Assembly: GCA_018398815.1 (NCBI GenBank)
Contig: CM031595.1
Span: 141,595,332-141,659,331, forward strand
Length of the DNA stretch: 64,000 nt
Direction: 5' to 3'
DNA from: Conus ventricosus
Taxonomy: Eukaryota; Mollusca; Gastropoda; Neogastropoda; Conidae
In this document: piece after piece, positions 11,101 to 23,400 of the stretch
Position numbering within the stretch: the first letter of the stretch is position 1
Layout: each line of letters starts with the position of its first letter
The notes under the pieces: model-generated
Told to the model about the DNA's origin: nothing
What the model saw: only the letters and a program-made list of their open reading frames with translations
Database searches by the model: none
Position numbers and translations under genes: made by a program

Positions 11101-11967
11101 GTATGTGGCAGTCCCTTGCAATTTTTCTAACAGACAAGGATGTGAATAATGTTACTGTTTAGGATGGTACTGTTGTTACAGGTTTGTTGTAATTTTTTCT
11201 TCTTTTTTTTTCTTTACAACTCCAGCCCTGGAAATTTCTTTTCATAACCAGAAAATTACCTCATAGTACAGATTTTCAACCAACATTAAGGCACACTGTC
11301 TTGCCTGAGATGAAAACTGTAACTGTTCAGCAGATAAAAAGGACTGTGTTGAACCAAAGCCAAGGACATTGTTTAGAACAAATGAAAGAGTGATGTCCCT
11401 TTCACTCGTGTCCCATTGTTGCTTCAGCCTTGCCAGCAGCACATTTACTGTTTGCACATTTCTTTAGTCAGCAAAACAAACGGCACATCTGCTGCTTACG
11501 GACTTGGTGTTTACACAGCTAAATGAACAGCACATTTTAAGATTATTTGTTCACACAGTGAAACCATACTACTGATTGTCAGTATGTTCTGATTATACAC
11601 TACTCAGCGACTTTTCGTTAGTGCTGAAATGACTGCACATATGCCCTCAGCATTTTTTCAGAAGAAAGAAGAAAACTACTGTGAATTATCCTGTTCCATT
11701 GTCGACAATATAGCTTAATCTCCGCATCACACTGGACAATCATCAGATTGTGTGTGTTACAACAGAGATTTAAGCCAGTGTTGTCAGAAATGGTAACACT
11801 GTAAATACAGCCATTTCTTGTATGTGTTTAAGTCATTTCATATTCTTAAGTACAGCCATTTCTTGCGCGTTATTCCAGTCTTCTAATAATCTAGATACAG
11901 CCATTTCTTGTGCGTGTTTTAAGTCATTTCATAATCTAAGTACAGCCATTTCTTGTACGTGTTTCAG
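11101..11967 (+). other. ADSL intron 6
   Basis: 0.87 kb; its last 162 bp are the tandem array described separately. Nothing else found. Confidence 0.85.
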
Positions 11968-11985
11968 TCATTTCATAATCTGCGG
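11806..11985 (+). repeat. 45-bp tandem array made of the ADSL exon 7 acceptor
   Basis: Four units starting 'tacagccatttcttg' at 11806, 11851, 11896 and 11941, with an exact 45-bp period. The fourth unit contains the true acceptor TTTCAG and the first 14 bases of exon 7 (tcatttcataatct). The upstream units carry the same exon-like bases (tcatttcatattct, tcttctaataatct, tcatttcataatct). Only unit 2 keeps CAG at the matching site; units 1 and 3 have AAG. Confidence 0.85.
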
Positions 11986-12058
11986 TCAGACGTATAGTCG
12001 TAAGGTGGATGTGGAGTGTGTCAACACCTTGGCCAGTTTGGCTGCCTCTGTGCATAAG
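11968..12058 (+). CDS. ADSL: ADSL exon 7 (residues 234 end-264)
   Basis: Starts with one base completing Ser234 and encodes HFIICGQTYSRKVDVECV and then ASLAASVHK. Human is AFIITGQTYSRKVDIEVL..ASLGASVHK. Ends in phase 0 before GTCAGT. Intact. Its first 14 bases also occur in the upstream 45-bp units. Confidence 0.95.
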
Positions 12059-13129
12059 GTCAGTGTGTTTGTGTGTGTGTTGATCTGGCTGGGGGGCAGG
12101 TAGTTCGCTTGCCAGTGTATGTGTATTTGCTGTTTGTAAAGGTGCAACATCTCTGATCACCGTTGGTTTGGGATATTCAGATTCTGTTCGGGTAACGGTT
12201 TTCATCTTCAACATATTCTGGTCTATAGATTAAATTATTTCTGCATCGTGCCTTCCTTGTGCAAGTCGATAGGTTGCTCAAAGATTAGCAATATTTGCAA
12301 ATTGTATATTGATGGTGCACATGGAGTAACGTAAACGTAATCCTGTTTTCACGTGGTTTTTGAGACTGTTAACATGAAATCAGTGACTACACAAACAAAC
12401 GCAAGATCCATTTCATCATGAAATTGTGACCTGTATTGTCACCAGTGCCCACTCCACCCAGTGCCCCTGCCCCCCCCCCCCTTCCTCCCCCTGTCCCCTT
12501 TCCATTTTACTCTCTTCTCCACACCTATCCCTGTTGATCACCCAGCTCATCATAGGAACCCCTGCCTTTTTTCTTTTACCCTCACTGTTTATACAGTGTC
12601 AGAACTATTAGCATGATGATGGTGGACATCACAGGAAAGAATTTTAGCAATGAAAATGAGATCAGAGTGTAAGAGTGTACATCATCGGAATGATTCTTTG
12701 TGAAATATTTACCAAGATGGATGATGTTGCATATGAGTAGGTTTCAGTCAGTACCTATCACCTATCACCTCTCCCAGAGTCTTGAAGACCGTTGGGGTGC
12801 TGTACAAGACATCGCAACCAGCTTCCTTCACTCCTCAGTCAGTACAGATGTGTCAAATCGGATTTCAGTTATTAAACGACTGTAATTAAGTTGAAATAGT
12901 TGTCATAGAATCAGTCACATCACATTCATGTAGTTCTAATCAGTTAGAGAAAAGAAACTTGGAAGTTCTGTGATAGTGTCTCTCATCAGGTTTATATTAA
13001 CAAAAATACTCCTTCGCCCTCATTCTTCCCTGGTTGTTGAAAACTTTAAGAATGGTGTCCTCATGTGATGAATCTATTAGACAACATCGTTGGAATTTGC
13101 ACCACCTAACATTTACACTCCTTTGATTT

Positions 13130-15245
13130 GCTGTTCGACTGGTTTGTGTGTGTGTGCGTACATACCGTCAGTCTGTTGCCTTGCTGTAAGTCTGTGTCCT
13201 CTCACTCGCTTTCCCTTGCTGTTTGTGTTCTGTCAGTCCGTTTTCCCTGCTGTCAGTTATTTAAGTCTGTTTTCCTAGCTGTTTGTCTGTGTTCTCACAG
13301 TCTGTTCTCATTGCTTTTTGTGAGAAATTTTTCAGTCTGCTTTCCCTTGCTGACTGTGTTCTCTCAGACTGTTTCTCTTACTGTTTGTCTGTGTTCTGTC
13401 TTGTCTGTTTTCCATGCTGTTAGTATTTGTGCTGGCAGGCTACTTTTTCTTGTTATTAATGCACAGTTGATCTGTTTGCCTGGCGGTCTGTCTGTGTGCT
13501 CTCAGTGTTTTCCTTGCCGTTTGTGTACTGTCTGTCTGTTTCCCCTTCTTGTTTGTGTGTGTCTGTTTGCATGGTGTCAATCCGTTTTCCATGCGTGTGC
13601 CACTTCAGTTGTTTTCCATGTGTTTGTGTGCTGGAAATCTGTTTTCTCAAGTTTGTCTGGGTTTTCTCAAGCCTTTTTCCCTTGCTGTTTGTGTTGTGTG
13701 CTGTCAGTGCTGATCTGTTTTCCCCGTTGGTGGTGTGCTGTCAGACTGTTTACTATGCGTTTGTTTGCTGTCAGGCTACTTGTCTTGCTGTTTGTGCGCT
13801 GTCAGGCTGTTTTTCCTCGCTTTTTGTGTGCTCTCAGGCTGTTTTCCTTGCTGTTGGTCTGTGTGCTGTCTGTCCGTTTTCTTTGCTGTTGGTCTGTATG
13901 CTCTCTCAGTCTGTTTTCCTTGCTGTTGGTCTGTGTCCTCTCAGTCTGTTTATCTTGCTGTTGGTCTGTGTGCTCTCACTCAGTCTGTTTTCCTTGCTGT
14001 TGGTCTGTATGCTCTCAGTCTGTTTTCCTTGCTGTTGGTCTGTATGCTCTCAGTCTGTTTTCCTTGCTGTTGGTCTGTATGCTCTCAGTCTGTTTTCCTT
14101 GCTGTTGGTCTGTATGCCCTCAGTCTGTTTTCTTTGCTGTTGGTCTGTGTGCCCTCAGTCTGTTTTCCTTGCTTTTGGTCTGTATACTCTCACTCAGTCT
14201 GTTTCCCATACTGTTGGTCTTTGTGCCCTCAGTCTGTTTTTCCTCCATGCTGTTGGTCTGTGTGCTGTCAGTATGTTTTCCTTGCTGTTGGTCTGTGTGC
14301 TGTCAGTCTGTTTTCCTTGCTGTTGGTCTGTGTGCTGTCAGTCTGCTTTCTTTGCTGTTGGCCTGTGTGCTGTCAGTCTGCTTTCTTTGCTGTTGGTCTG
14401 TGTGCTGTCAGTCTGTTTTCCTTGCTGTTGGTCTGTGTGCTGTCAGTCTGCTTTCTTTGCTGTTGGTCTGTGTGCTCTCAGTCTGTTTTCCTTGCTGTTG
14501 GTCTGTGTGCTGTCTGTGTTTTCCTTGCTGTTGGTCTGTGTGCTGTCCGTCTGCTTTCCTTGCTATTGGTCTGGGTGCTGTCTGTCTGTTTTCCTTGCTG
14601 TTGGTCTGTGTGCTGTCTGTGTTTTCCTTGCTGTTGGTCTGTGTGCTGTCTGTCTGTTTTCCTTGCTGTTGGTCTGTGTGCTGTCCGTCTGCTTTCCTTG
14701 TTGTTGGTCTGTGTGCTGTCTGTCTGTTTTCCTTGCTGTTGGTCTGTGTGCTGTCTGTGTTTTCCTTGCTGTTGGTCTGTGTGCTGTCAGTCTGTTTTCC
14801 TTGCTGTTGGTCTGTGTGCTGTCTGTTTTCCTTGCTGTTGGTCTGTGTGCTGTCTGTCTGTTTTCCTTGCTGTTGGTCCGTGTGCTCTCAGTCTGTTTTC
14901 CTTGCTGTTGGTCTGTGTGCTGTCAGTCTGTTTTCCTTGCTGTTGGTCTGTGTGCTGTCTGTCTGTTTTCCTTGCTGTTGGTCTGTGTGCTGTCTGTCTG
15001 TTTTCCTTGCTGTTGGTCTGTATGGTCTCTCTCTGTTTTCTTTGCTGTTGGTCTGTCTGCTCTCAGTCTGTTTTCTTTGCTGTTGGTCTGTGTGCTCTCA
15101 GTCTGTGTATCTTGCTGTTGGTCTGTGTGCTCTCAGTCTGTGTATCTTGCTGTTGGTCTGTGTGCTCTCTGTTTTCCTTGCTGTTGGTCTGTGTGCTGTC
15201 ACTGCTTTCCTTGCCGTTGGTCTGTATGCTATCGGCTTCTTCGTC
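13130..15245 (+). repeat. 35-bp minisatellite, about 60 units, resembling a 3' splice site
   Basis: The unit is about 35 bp: a T/C-rich half (ctgttttccttgctgttgg), then tctgtgtgctgtcag or tctgtgtgctctcag. Units are degenerate at the left end and nearly identical from about 13830. Since 35 is not a multiple of 3, a stop-free unit leaves all three + frames open. That explains overlapping ORFs of 706, 587 and 533 codons. Each unit looks like a polypyrimidine tract plus CAG. No coding function is supported. Confidence 0.93.
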
Positions 15246-15559
15246 TGAGCTCATACTGATTTTATGGGTGGTATTTTTCAAATTCATGAGAGGTAGTTCC
15301 CCAGTTTTAGAGGGCTGCGTCTTGCATGTGTTTTGACGTTTCTCACTGCAGTTGCAAGAAAAGTTGGAAGGCCTTGGAGAATGGCATGGCCGTCACTGGC
15401 CGTGGTGCACTTGACATACTGTGCCTCCCTTGTGGTGGACCTGAAAGAAAGGAGAGTGCTGTCTAGGGCTCTGTGGGTTATTTTACTGTCATGATTTTTT
15501 AGAATTTGAAGTTCCACATCAAGTAGAGTTTTGCCTTTGATTTGAGCTCGCTGTGAAGA

Positions 15560-17140
15560 CTCTGAAGATCATTCATGAGTTGATGATAGATATTTGCTAC
15601 AGACTCTGGATCATTATTCAGCGACAGTTTTTCAAACAGTTAACTGCTTTTATGCATTGCAACAGACACTGGGTTACAGTTGAAAGATTATTAGCTGGTG
15701 CAGTTTAGAGTGCGCAGATTATAAGCGGGTGATGGTTATTGCAATGAACTCTGTGATAGAGTTAATAGATCATTCATTAGCTGGTGATAATTATTACAAT
15801 AAATTCTGAAATAGAGTTGATAGAACATTCATTAGCTGGTGATAGTTCTTCCAACAGACTATGGAACAGAATTCACGTATCATTAGCTGGTGATCGTTAC
15901 TGCAAAACATTCTAGGACAGACAAGATTGATCAGCAGTTTGCGATATCTGTTGAAACAGATTCTGAGATAGAGTTGTTAGATCTTTAGCTGGTGATGGTA
16001 ATTGTAACAGAGTCTGGAATAGAGTAGACTGATCATTCATAAGTTGGTAATAGTAATTACAACAGACTTTGGAGTAGATCAGATGGATCATTCAGTTAAA
16101 GTGGCAGACAGTAGCTGGTAAAAGTTTATTGCAGTAGACTCTGGGGTAGAGTTGACAGATCATTCATTAGTTGGTAATAATTATTGCAACAGACTCTGGG
16201 ATAATGCTGATTGATCATCAAGTGTTAAGGATTTTTGCAACAAACTCGAGAGTTTGTAGATCATTAGCTGGTTATAGTTATTGCAACAAACTTTCCAATG
16301 AAGTTGATAGATAATTAATGGTCGATAATTAGATTTATTGCAACAATGTGAGATAAAAGTTAAGAGCTCATTATCTGATGAGATTTATTGGAGTTGATAG
16401 TTCATTAGCTTGGGAAGTTTACCGCAAGATTCTAAGAATTGATAGATCATGAGATGATGGAATTAATTGCATGATATTGTGAGAGCTGACAGAACATTGG
16501 ATTATAGTCACCAGAACAGAATCTGAGGAAGAGGGATAGAATTGATAGGTCACTAGCTGATCAGATTTATTAGAACAAACTAGAATGGAGAGTTGATAGA
16601 TTATTAGCTTGTGGGAGCTATTACATTGAACACAGAGATAGAGTCAAAAGGTCATTAGATGGTGATATTTATGTAACTTACTCTGAGACAGGTTTAATAG
16701 ATCATAAGCAGATTGGTAAATAGAGTTAAATGTTTCTATTTATTGATCATTTCGATATTTATAAATAATACAGAGTTGAAAAACCACCAGTCTGCAGTGT
16801 TCATGACAATAGACTGTGAGATGAATTTGATAGGTCCTGAAGTAACGCTGATCAGTCCTTTCACTGTGATATTTATTACAGCAGTCTTAAGTACGATAGA
16901 TCATCAGCTGATGATATTTGTGACCTTGAGATAGAGCTGGAAATGATTTTCTGGTGACATTTATGACAATAGAGTCTGAGGTACAGTTGTTAGGTCATTA
17001 GCTGGTGAGATTTATTACAGTAGACCTCAGAAATACTCAATAGGTCATTACCAGGTAAAATAAATGACAGATCTGAAGTTGGAGACAATAGATCATTAAG
17101 TGGTGAGATTTGCTACAGCACGCTTTATCGAATAGTATTC
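15560..17140 (+). repeat. degenerate about 55-60-bp minisatellite
   Basis: Roughly 25 diverged units built from 'agttgatagatcattagctggtgat', 'ttattgcaacagactctg' and 'gatagagtt'. Divergence and indels are high, so the array is old compared with the 35-bp array 300 bp upstream. No coding potential. Confidence 0.85.
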
Positions 17141-17309
17141 CTTATCTGTAATGTTAACTTTAAGTATAGCAATTTGAACTTTGTGAGAAGCATGTTACAA
17201 AGTGATCTTATTCATAGTGTAATCAACCTGTCTCTCTCTTTCTCTCCGTCTGTTCCTTTCCCCTCCCTCCATCCCTGCTCCATGCACCCCCCCCCCCTCT
17301 CTGTCCTTC

Positions 17310-17342
17310 ACTCCACACACACACACACACACACTTGTGCAT

Positions 17343-17407
<65 letters not shown>

Positions 17408-17997
17408 ACACCACCACCACCTTCCTGTTTAGATAAAATTTCAACATGGAAGTAGTAATATTGACTAGACTCTAACAGTTTACATACTCATACTCGCACA
17501 CAACCCCCTGCATGTGTGCGTGCGCGCGCGCACACGCACGCACACACACACACACACACACACACGCACGCACACACACACAGACCCGTCGTCTTAGCAG
17601 ACAGTCCTGTGTGAGCACAGTTGCAAAAGGAAGGGCTGAAGCAAGCTTGGACTGACGGCACTATCAGCATCATGGTTTGACCTTTAGCTGGCAAGGGCAA
17701 GTAATTCATACTATTGTGAGTAATTAAACCACATGCAGGCCTTTCGTCAATGGTTGAACATAGATATGTACTACAGTGGAGGCTAACATATTAGAAGCTT
17801 GCGATTTATTATTGATTGACTAATGCTGCATGTGTATCGTACAAACTGATATAGTCTGTCTCATATGTGCTTCATAGTTCGTTGAGTAGATCGAGATCTT
17901 CAAATTGTTTCACATATTTCAAATAGTTTCAAAGACCTTTTGATGGAGGATTTGAATGGTGCTTTGCAGTCCATATTTTTTACTCTTATTTTTCTGT

Positions 17998-18041
<44 letters not shown>

Positions 18042-18075
18042 GTGCTCACAAACACACACACACATACACACAGGA
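17310..18075. repeat. cluster of (CA)n microsatellites
   Basis: CA tracts at 17312-17333, 17348-17405, 17520-17582 and 17999-18072, separated by unique sequence. A (T)n/(CTCTCTC) segment precedes them. Confidence 0.9.
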
Positions 18076-18539
18076 GCATGTGTGTTCATGCCCATGAAGA
18101 AATATGTGTGTTCATGGCCATAGACACATGTACACAGACATGGGCTTTTGTGTGTTCATCCCCTCTTCTCCTCACATACACACTTCACATCTCAGTCCTC
18201 TCATCAAAGTAATATCCTTTTAGTCAACAGACACGTTTAAATTGAATGCCGAACACACACATAGTTATGTTTAAAAAAAAAAGTTTAATTTAATGCATTA
18301 ACATCTTACACACATTTCGAGTTTTCAGGATATAATTAACTTTACAGGCAAGCTATTGCAGATAAGTCCGTTTAATACATGGTGGGTGGGTGTGTGTGTT
18401 TTGTTTGTTTGATTTTGTTAAAGTGATCTGTTTCCCACACATTTAACTGCACAGTCAATCTACAGCAGGTTTTCAGGGTGTGAAATACATTTCTGCAGAG
18501 GAGCTCCTCTGCCTCATTTATGGTAAAAGTCTACTTTGT

Positions 18540-18712
18540 ACTAACCACACAGTTTCTTGGTTATGAGAGCGCCTCAAGTTTTGGGGTTTTTTGTTTTTTT
18601 TTTAACCCTCAGTCTTCTTGATCTGCTTGTTGACCTCACCACACAGGTTTTTTTAGTGATCAGAGCACCAATGAGTTTTTGAAGAATGTCCACATTCCTG
18701 TTGGCTGGGAGG
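18540..18712 (-). repeat. degenerate copies of the zinc-ribbon gene's coding end in its 3' flank
   Basis: The coding end (18718-18790) contains, on the + strand, 'ccactcaagttcttggtgacgagagc' and 'gccttcttgatcttcttgaaggt'. Below the stop codon related segments recur: 'ccacacagtttcttggttatgagagc' at about 18546, 'agtcttcttgatctgcttgttgac' at about 18611 and 'ccacacaggtttttttagtgatcagagc' at about 18639. They are out of frame and beyond the stop, so they are non-coding relics of tandem duplication of the gene's 3' end. Confidence 0.55.
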
Positions 18713-18714
18713 GT

Positions 18715-18992
18715 CTACTTGCCACTCAAGTTCTTGGTGACGAGAGCAGTGTCGGGTTTCTCCAGAGCCTTCTTGATCTTCTTGAAGGTCTTGGAGTCCA
18801 GGCCCAGCTCTTGCTGCATGGTACCAGACTCGTACATGGCCAGGAAGGTGTTCCCGTCAATCTTGCGATAAACGATTTGGTGTTTGAGAGGCTTGAGGTC
18901 GTGCCGCACGCACCACTTGGTCATGAAGCGCATGGGGAAGTGCTGGATGCCTCTAGGCCAGCCCCTCGCCTCAAAGTGAACACAGTTTGGCA
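18715..18992 (-). CDS. zinc-ribbon protein, exon 3 (C-terminus and stop)
   Basis: Acceptor TGTTTCAG (- strand) then two bases completing a Val codon. It continues PNCVHFEARGWPRGIQHFP, WCVRHDLKPLKHQIVYRK, MYESGTMQQELGLDSKTFKK and ends TKNLSGK at TAG (18715-18717). 278 nt. Rich in Lys, with paired Cys residues that could extend metal binding. Confidence 0.8.
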
Positions 18993-20564
18993 CTGAAACA
19001 GTTTTTAAAGCATGATAGTATAACCAAAGTTTCTTCACACGTGAGGCACAAAAGAGTTAATCACGTCTTTTTCATTTCACAGTCACCCAGTTTTTGCTGG
19101 AGTTATGAAATGATTTTCATTTGTCTGCCAAATGGAGATCGGAAATGATGTGGCGGATAGGACTTCTCAGTGTATTGCATACATATAAGGAACTGAAATC
19201 AGTCCTGAACAGTCCTGGCAAAATATGAACGGTGTATGAAAATATACACTCAAGAAGTGTGATTTTGTTGTTATCTGCTGCAATATAAGTTACATACCAT
19301 ATGATTACTGCAATATCTAAGTTACATATCATATGATGTTTTTGTTATTATCGAGCACAGTGTAATGATGTTTTTGTTATTATCTAGCACAGTGTAAGTT
19401 ACATAACGTGTGACATGTCAGCATGATATGCAACATGTCAGTATTCTAAATACAAGCATACACTGAAACATGCATCATTCATTTCATTGCATACCTGTTA
19501 AAACATGTAATGAACGACATAAATGATTAAACTACTTGTTTGTCCCTGACTTCCTTCAAAAGCCTTTACCTGATGATACCAGACACGCGTTCATGCATTT
19601 CAAAAGATGGTTCCAGTGTGTACAGTGACAGCTGTGGTCAGTGTTTAGATCACAGACAATTGGAAAAAAATATGCACTGGAACTGGAAGTCAACAACCAG
19701 AAAAGGGTGTGAAAGTATCCAGAATAACTAAACAAATGATAATGTACTGAGTTTACAGCAAACAGTCTGGCTGTACAGATCGGTTTCTGTGGGAGGCAGA
19801 CAAACTGACGTTACAGAGATGAACTAGCCTGTACTTTGGCACTGCTGTAGCTCAGATGACACCAGCCAAGAATGCTTCCATTTCACTTCCATAATTTCCA
19901 AGTCCATACAGGGAAGCTTCAGTCCCCAGCCAGCTACTAAAGAGTGGCCAGACATCTGGCTTTTTGAAGGCATAGTGTTGCTTGGTACAGATGTGCATTA
20001 TGACAAAATGCCACTGTTTTGTTGACATGGGATTTGACTGAGTATGAAAACTCAAAATGCTATTGGGAGCATTTTCTACCCCAAATTTTATTGGATGTAT
20101 TGTGTTCTTGGTTCCCATAGTGGGTAGAAGCAGTTAATGGCCTTGTGTGGAAAGCCACATGACTCTCCTCTGATTGGTCCCAGCAGGAAAACTGTGGAGG
20201 TTTTTCCCTGTTATTTTCAAATATGAAAACGTGCATATTGATTTGATGCAGTGGTGGATAGACATGATGGAATCCTCAAGTGTTTTAACAGAAATTCTTG
20301 ACTGAAGTCTTCTTTGCTTATCTTCAGGTAGTTCTCTCAGCTCTTTTTCTCTTACCATTTCATAGCGTGAAATCTTTCATAGTGTGTTATCAGTATCTTT
20401 TGAAGCAAACTTTCCCTGAAATTCTTCTTGAAATACTGGTATAAACCTGTCAGGATTCCCAAGTTTTAAGCAAGCCCAAAATGAAAGCAACCTTCACCAT
20501 TGTATGTGAAAGTTTCTCACCATGATTACTTCAGTAAAGGAAAGAAAAGATGTTTATATGTTAC
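18993..20564 (-). other. intron 2 of the zinc-ribbon gene
   Basis: 1.57 kb, GTAACA..TTTCAG. Contains a decayed copy of exon 2 (20040-20201). Elsewhere (19250-19400) there is a short duplication of 'aagttacatancatatgatgtttttgttattatc'-like text; the rest is unassigned. Confidence 0.75.
20040..20201 (-). pseudogene. decayed partial copy of zinc-ribbon exon 2
   Basis: On the - strand 'cagttttcctgctgggaccaatcagaggag' and the following 'gtggctttccac' closely match exon 2 'cagttttcctgtggagaccagtcagaggag' and 'atggccttctac'. A later block, 'ccactatgggaaccaagaacac', matches 'ccgatgtgggaaccgcaacgtg'. The ribbon cysteines are lost and a stop follows, so this is a relic about 360 bp downstream of the functional exon, not an alternative exon. 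Confidence 0.6.
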
Positions 20565-20801
20565 CTCCATCGTCATATTTGAAAGAGGTTTTCCACTTGC
20601 AACCTCTGGTCTGGCAGCGGAAGATTTCAGTGCCGTAGATCTCTCCATTGGGTCGGATGCCAGCTTTCTCTTCGTAGCGCCACACGTTGCGGTTCCCACA
20701 TCGGATGCAGGCAGCAAATCCACTGTTGTAGAAGGCCATTCGATTCTCCTCTGACTGGTCTCCACAGGAAAACTGGGGCTTCCAGATGTGCTTGTGAGGG
20801 T
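20565..20801 (-). CDS. zinc-ribbon protein, exon 2 (zinc ribbon)
   Basis: Acceptor GTTTCAG, then AC completing Asp, then PHKHIWKPQFSCGDQSEENR, MAFYNSGFAACIRCGNRNVW, and later GEIYGTEIFRCQTRGCKWKT, ending with one base before GTAACA. 237 nt. The Cys-x2-Cys and Cys-x4-Cys pairs about 30 residues apart form a zinc-ribbon signature; a further Cys lies upstream in FSCGD. Confidence 0.85.
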
Positions 20802-21085
20802 CTGAAACAGTGAGAAGTCACTTGTGACACAGTGGGTGGTATGTTGTTCACTGGTGTGTAATATCTGACATCATTCATAACATGAACAAATGAAAAGTAG
20901 AGGAAAACAAATGTAACTTTTCAGTCCATTAGTGTAAGAATACTTGCCCAAAGGTACAAAGAAAAAAAAAGAGAGAAAGTAATAAAGGACGAAACACAGT
21001 TAAAATCTTTGTGGATTGCCTGCTAGGAAAATACTTTTCTGTCAAAGCCATGTATGGCTCTTTCAGTACTGGGTGGGCTCGCCCA

Positions 21086-21294
21086 GACTGAGAACAAACC
21101 ATACTTTTTAACAGTCCCATTCCAAAAGAAACCATGGAGTGTACAGTGACAGGCTGACTGAGAACAAACCATACTTTTTAACAGTCCCATTCCAAAAGAA
21201 ACAATGGAGTGTACAGTGACAGGCTGACTGAGAACAAAATATACTTTTTAACAGTCCCATTCCAAAAGAAACCATGGAGTGTACAGTGACAGGC
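21086..21294. repeat. 70-bp tandem repeat, three copies
   Basis: 'agaacaaaccatactttt' starts at 21091, 21161 and 21231, an exact 70-bp period, with only a few substitutions between copies. The third copy runs into unique sequence after 'gtacagtgacagg'. Confidence 0.92.
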
Positions 21295-22329
21295 GGCATG
21301 TCTGTAACAAGTCGGTGCTTACAACATACTTTCAGTGAAACAGGCATTGATGAGGGACAAGGTAAGGTATTCCTGATTCTGCGCAACACTGCATCGCTGG
21401 GTGTTGTATTGACCAGAGCATGCTCCATGTTCATGGAGCAACTTGTGAGAAAACAAAGTTCATATGTAATTGCTTCAGTTTAGTTCTTTTTGTGTGGATA
21501 TTTGAGTGTGCATACCTACTTCCTAGGTGTCTGTGTGAAAGTGCAGGATATAACTGAACTGGCAGGAAAATAGATGTTGAAAAGACTGTCCTCTCTTTCC
21601 TTGCAAGTAGAAATCATGTAAGTGTGGAAGATGAAAATGTTCAATGAGGATTTTCTGTAATTATTAACACATTCCATTGTTGAGTCTTTGATAGTTCTTG
21701 CCAGCTTCATTGCAGAGACTTTTAAGCTAGTTTTAATTTAAATGAAGGAGTGCAAGAGAAAAAAAAAGGTTTGATTAAAGTTTTTTTTTTCTCTCTAAAT
21801 TTTTTGCAAGAAATTACCTGCACTTACATGTCCCAGGCAGACATATGAACCTAAATGTGTGTGTTTGTGTGTTTTTATTATCAGCATGTGTACCTGAATA
21901 TGTGCATGTGTGTGAAAGTGCAGGCGGAACCAAACTTGACAGAATGAGAGATGTTGCTGAGACTTTTCCACCCACACTTGATAACCTGGGAATATGTTTT
22001 GATACTTAAGGTGCTGTAATTCATTGTGCTATATATCTCTGCTGTCTTGAGTGTCCCTGGCTGAGTTAGTAAAGTGTGGGAAGTGGTTTGTAATGTAAAT
22101 CACCGGGTGACTCCTGGTCCTATGCGAACACATCCAGGGAGACAGGCGTGACCTGGCATTTCCTGCTTCAGCTGTTTGGTCCTGACCCATCAGTCACCCC
22201 TGTCAGCTTCCTGTGACTTCCTCCTGTCACCCTGACAGTGACGTCATGACATCCAGCTCACTCCAAGATCCTGCTTAGATGACTTGCTTTTTTCTTTCTT
22301 TTTTTAAAGTTTTATTTTGAAAGTATATT

Positions 22330-23400
22330 TCAATGTTACCTCACATCTTTTGATCTATTGTCTCTGCCCACAGACAACATGCAGATCCTGCATTTGATAA
22401 AAGATCTCTGGACTCATTGATTCTCTCAGTCTCTGTATTGACTACACAAAATGTTTACTGTGGTTCAAAAATCCCTATGCTATAGATCTCTGGATCATTT
22501 TTTTGTACAATCTAATACATCTTGTGTTAGATCAGTTCATTGTGCATAAAGATCTCTTGATTATAATGCACTGCCTGTGTGCATCTTGTATTGCTTCATA
22601 TGGTTATTTAATATCTGGATTATTAGTTTGTATGCACTGACTAAATACATCTTGTGTTAATGTAAATTCTTAAGATATAAAGATCTTTTGATCTTTATTA
22701 TCTAGAACGAAAAGAGGTAAAATAAAACCACTGTACCTGAATCTAATCTTTGGATACATTGTCTTCCTGCATACATCACCTTGTGTAGTTTCAAAGCCTA
22801 GCACATTGTGTGTGTGTGTGGTTTTATCACTACAAAAATGTGAGGTTAATATTTAATAAGTTTAGATCTCGAGGTATAGAGATCTCTTTTTTGTGTGCGT
22901 TATAGAAATGACACACAAAAAGAGACCTTTATACCTCTTTTTTTGTGTGTAATTTCAAATTCATACAGATTGCACTGACTAATTATACACATTGTGTTTA
23001 AGAGCCTCTTTGCATTTCTGGATTCGTTACCGACTACCTACATCTTGCGTCTTTTCAAATCCCTATAGTTAAAGGACTCTTTATTCAGTGTCTATGTGCT
23101 GACTACATACACCTTGTGTTGTTTCACATCTTTACATGTTTCTGGATTCAGTGTCTCTGTGCACACTATCTTTTTTCTTTTGTGTGTTCTTTCAAATTCT
23201 GACATATAAAAATATCTGGGTTTTATTGTTTTACTTCAGATCCCTGTACAAAGATCTGTGAATTCATTGTCTATAGATGCACACTCACTTCATATCCTGG
23301 TGTTATTTCACATCCTTACATATAATACAAGTGTAATTCTAGATTCAGTCTCATTACATAGTATGTACATACATCTTATTATTATATTACATATTTTTAT
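22330..23400. repeat. degenerate about 75-bp minisatellite
   Basis: Recurring fragments 'gatctctggattcattgtct', 'gcactgactacatacatctt' and 'gtgttntttcaaatcccta' at roughly 60-90 bp spacing over about 1 kb, strongly diverged. Confidence 0.65.
22878..22930. repeat. short inverted repeat (hairpin)
   Basis: 'agatctcttttttgtgtg' is followed after 14 bp by 'cacacaaaaagagacctt', nearly its reverse complement. It sits inside the degenerate minisatellite. Confidence 0.75.

Noticed and set aside
13128..15336. ORFs of 706, 587 and 533 codons in three overlapping frames
   Set aside because: They follow from a stop-free 35-bp repeat; repeat units, not codons, are conserved, and no start or splice context is evident.
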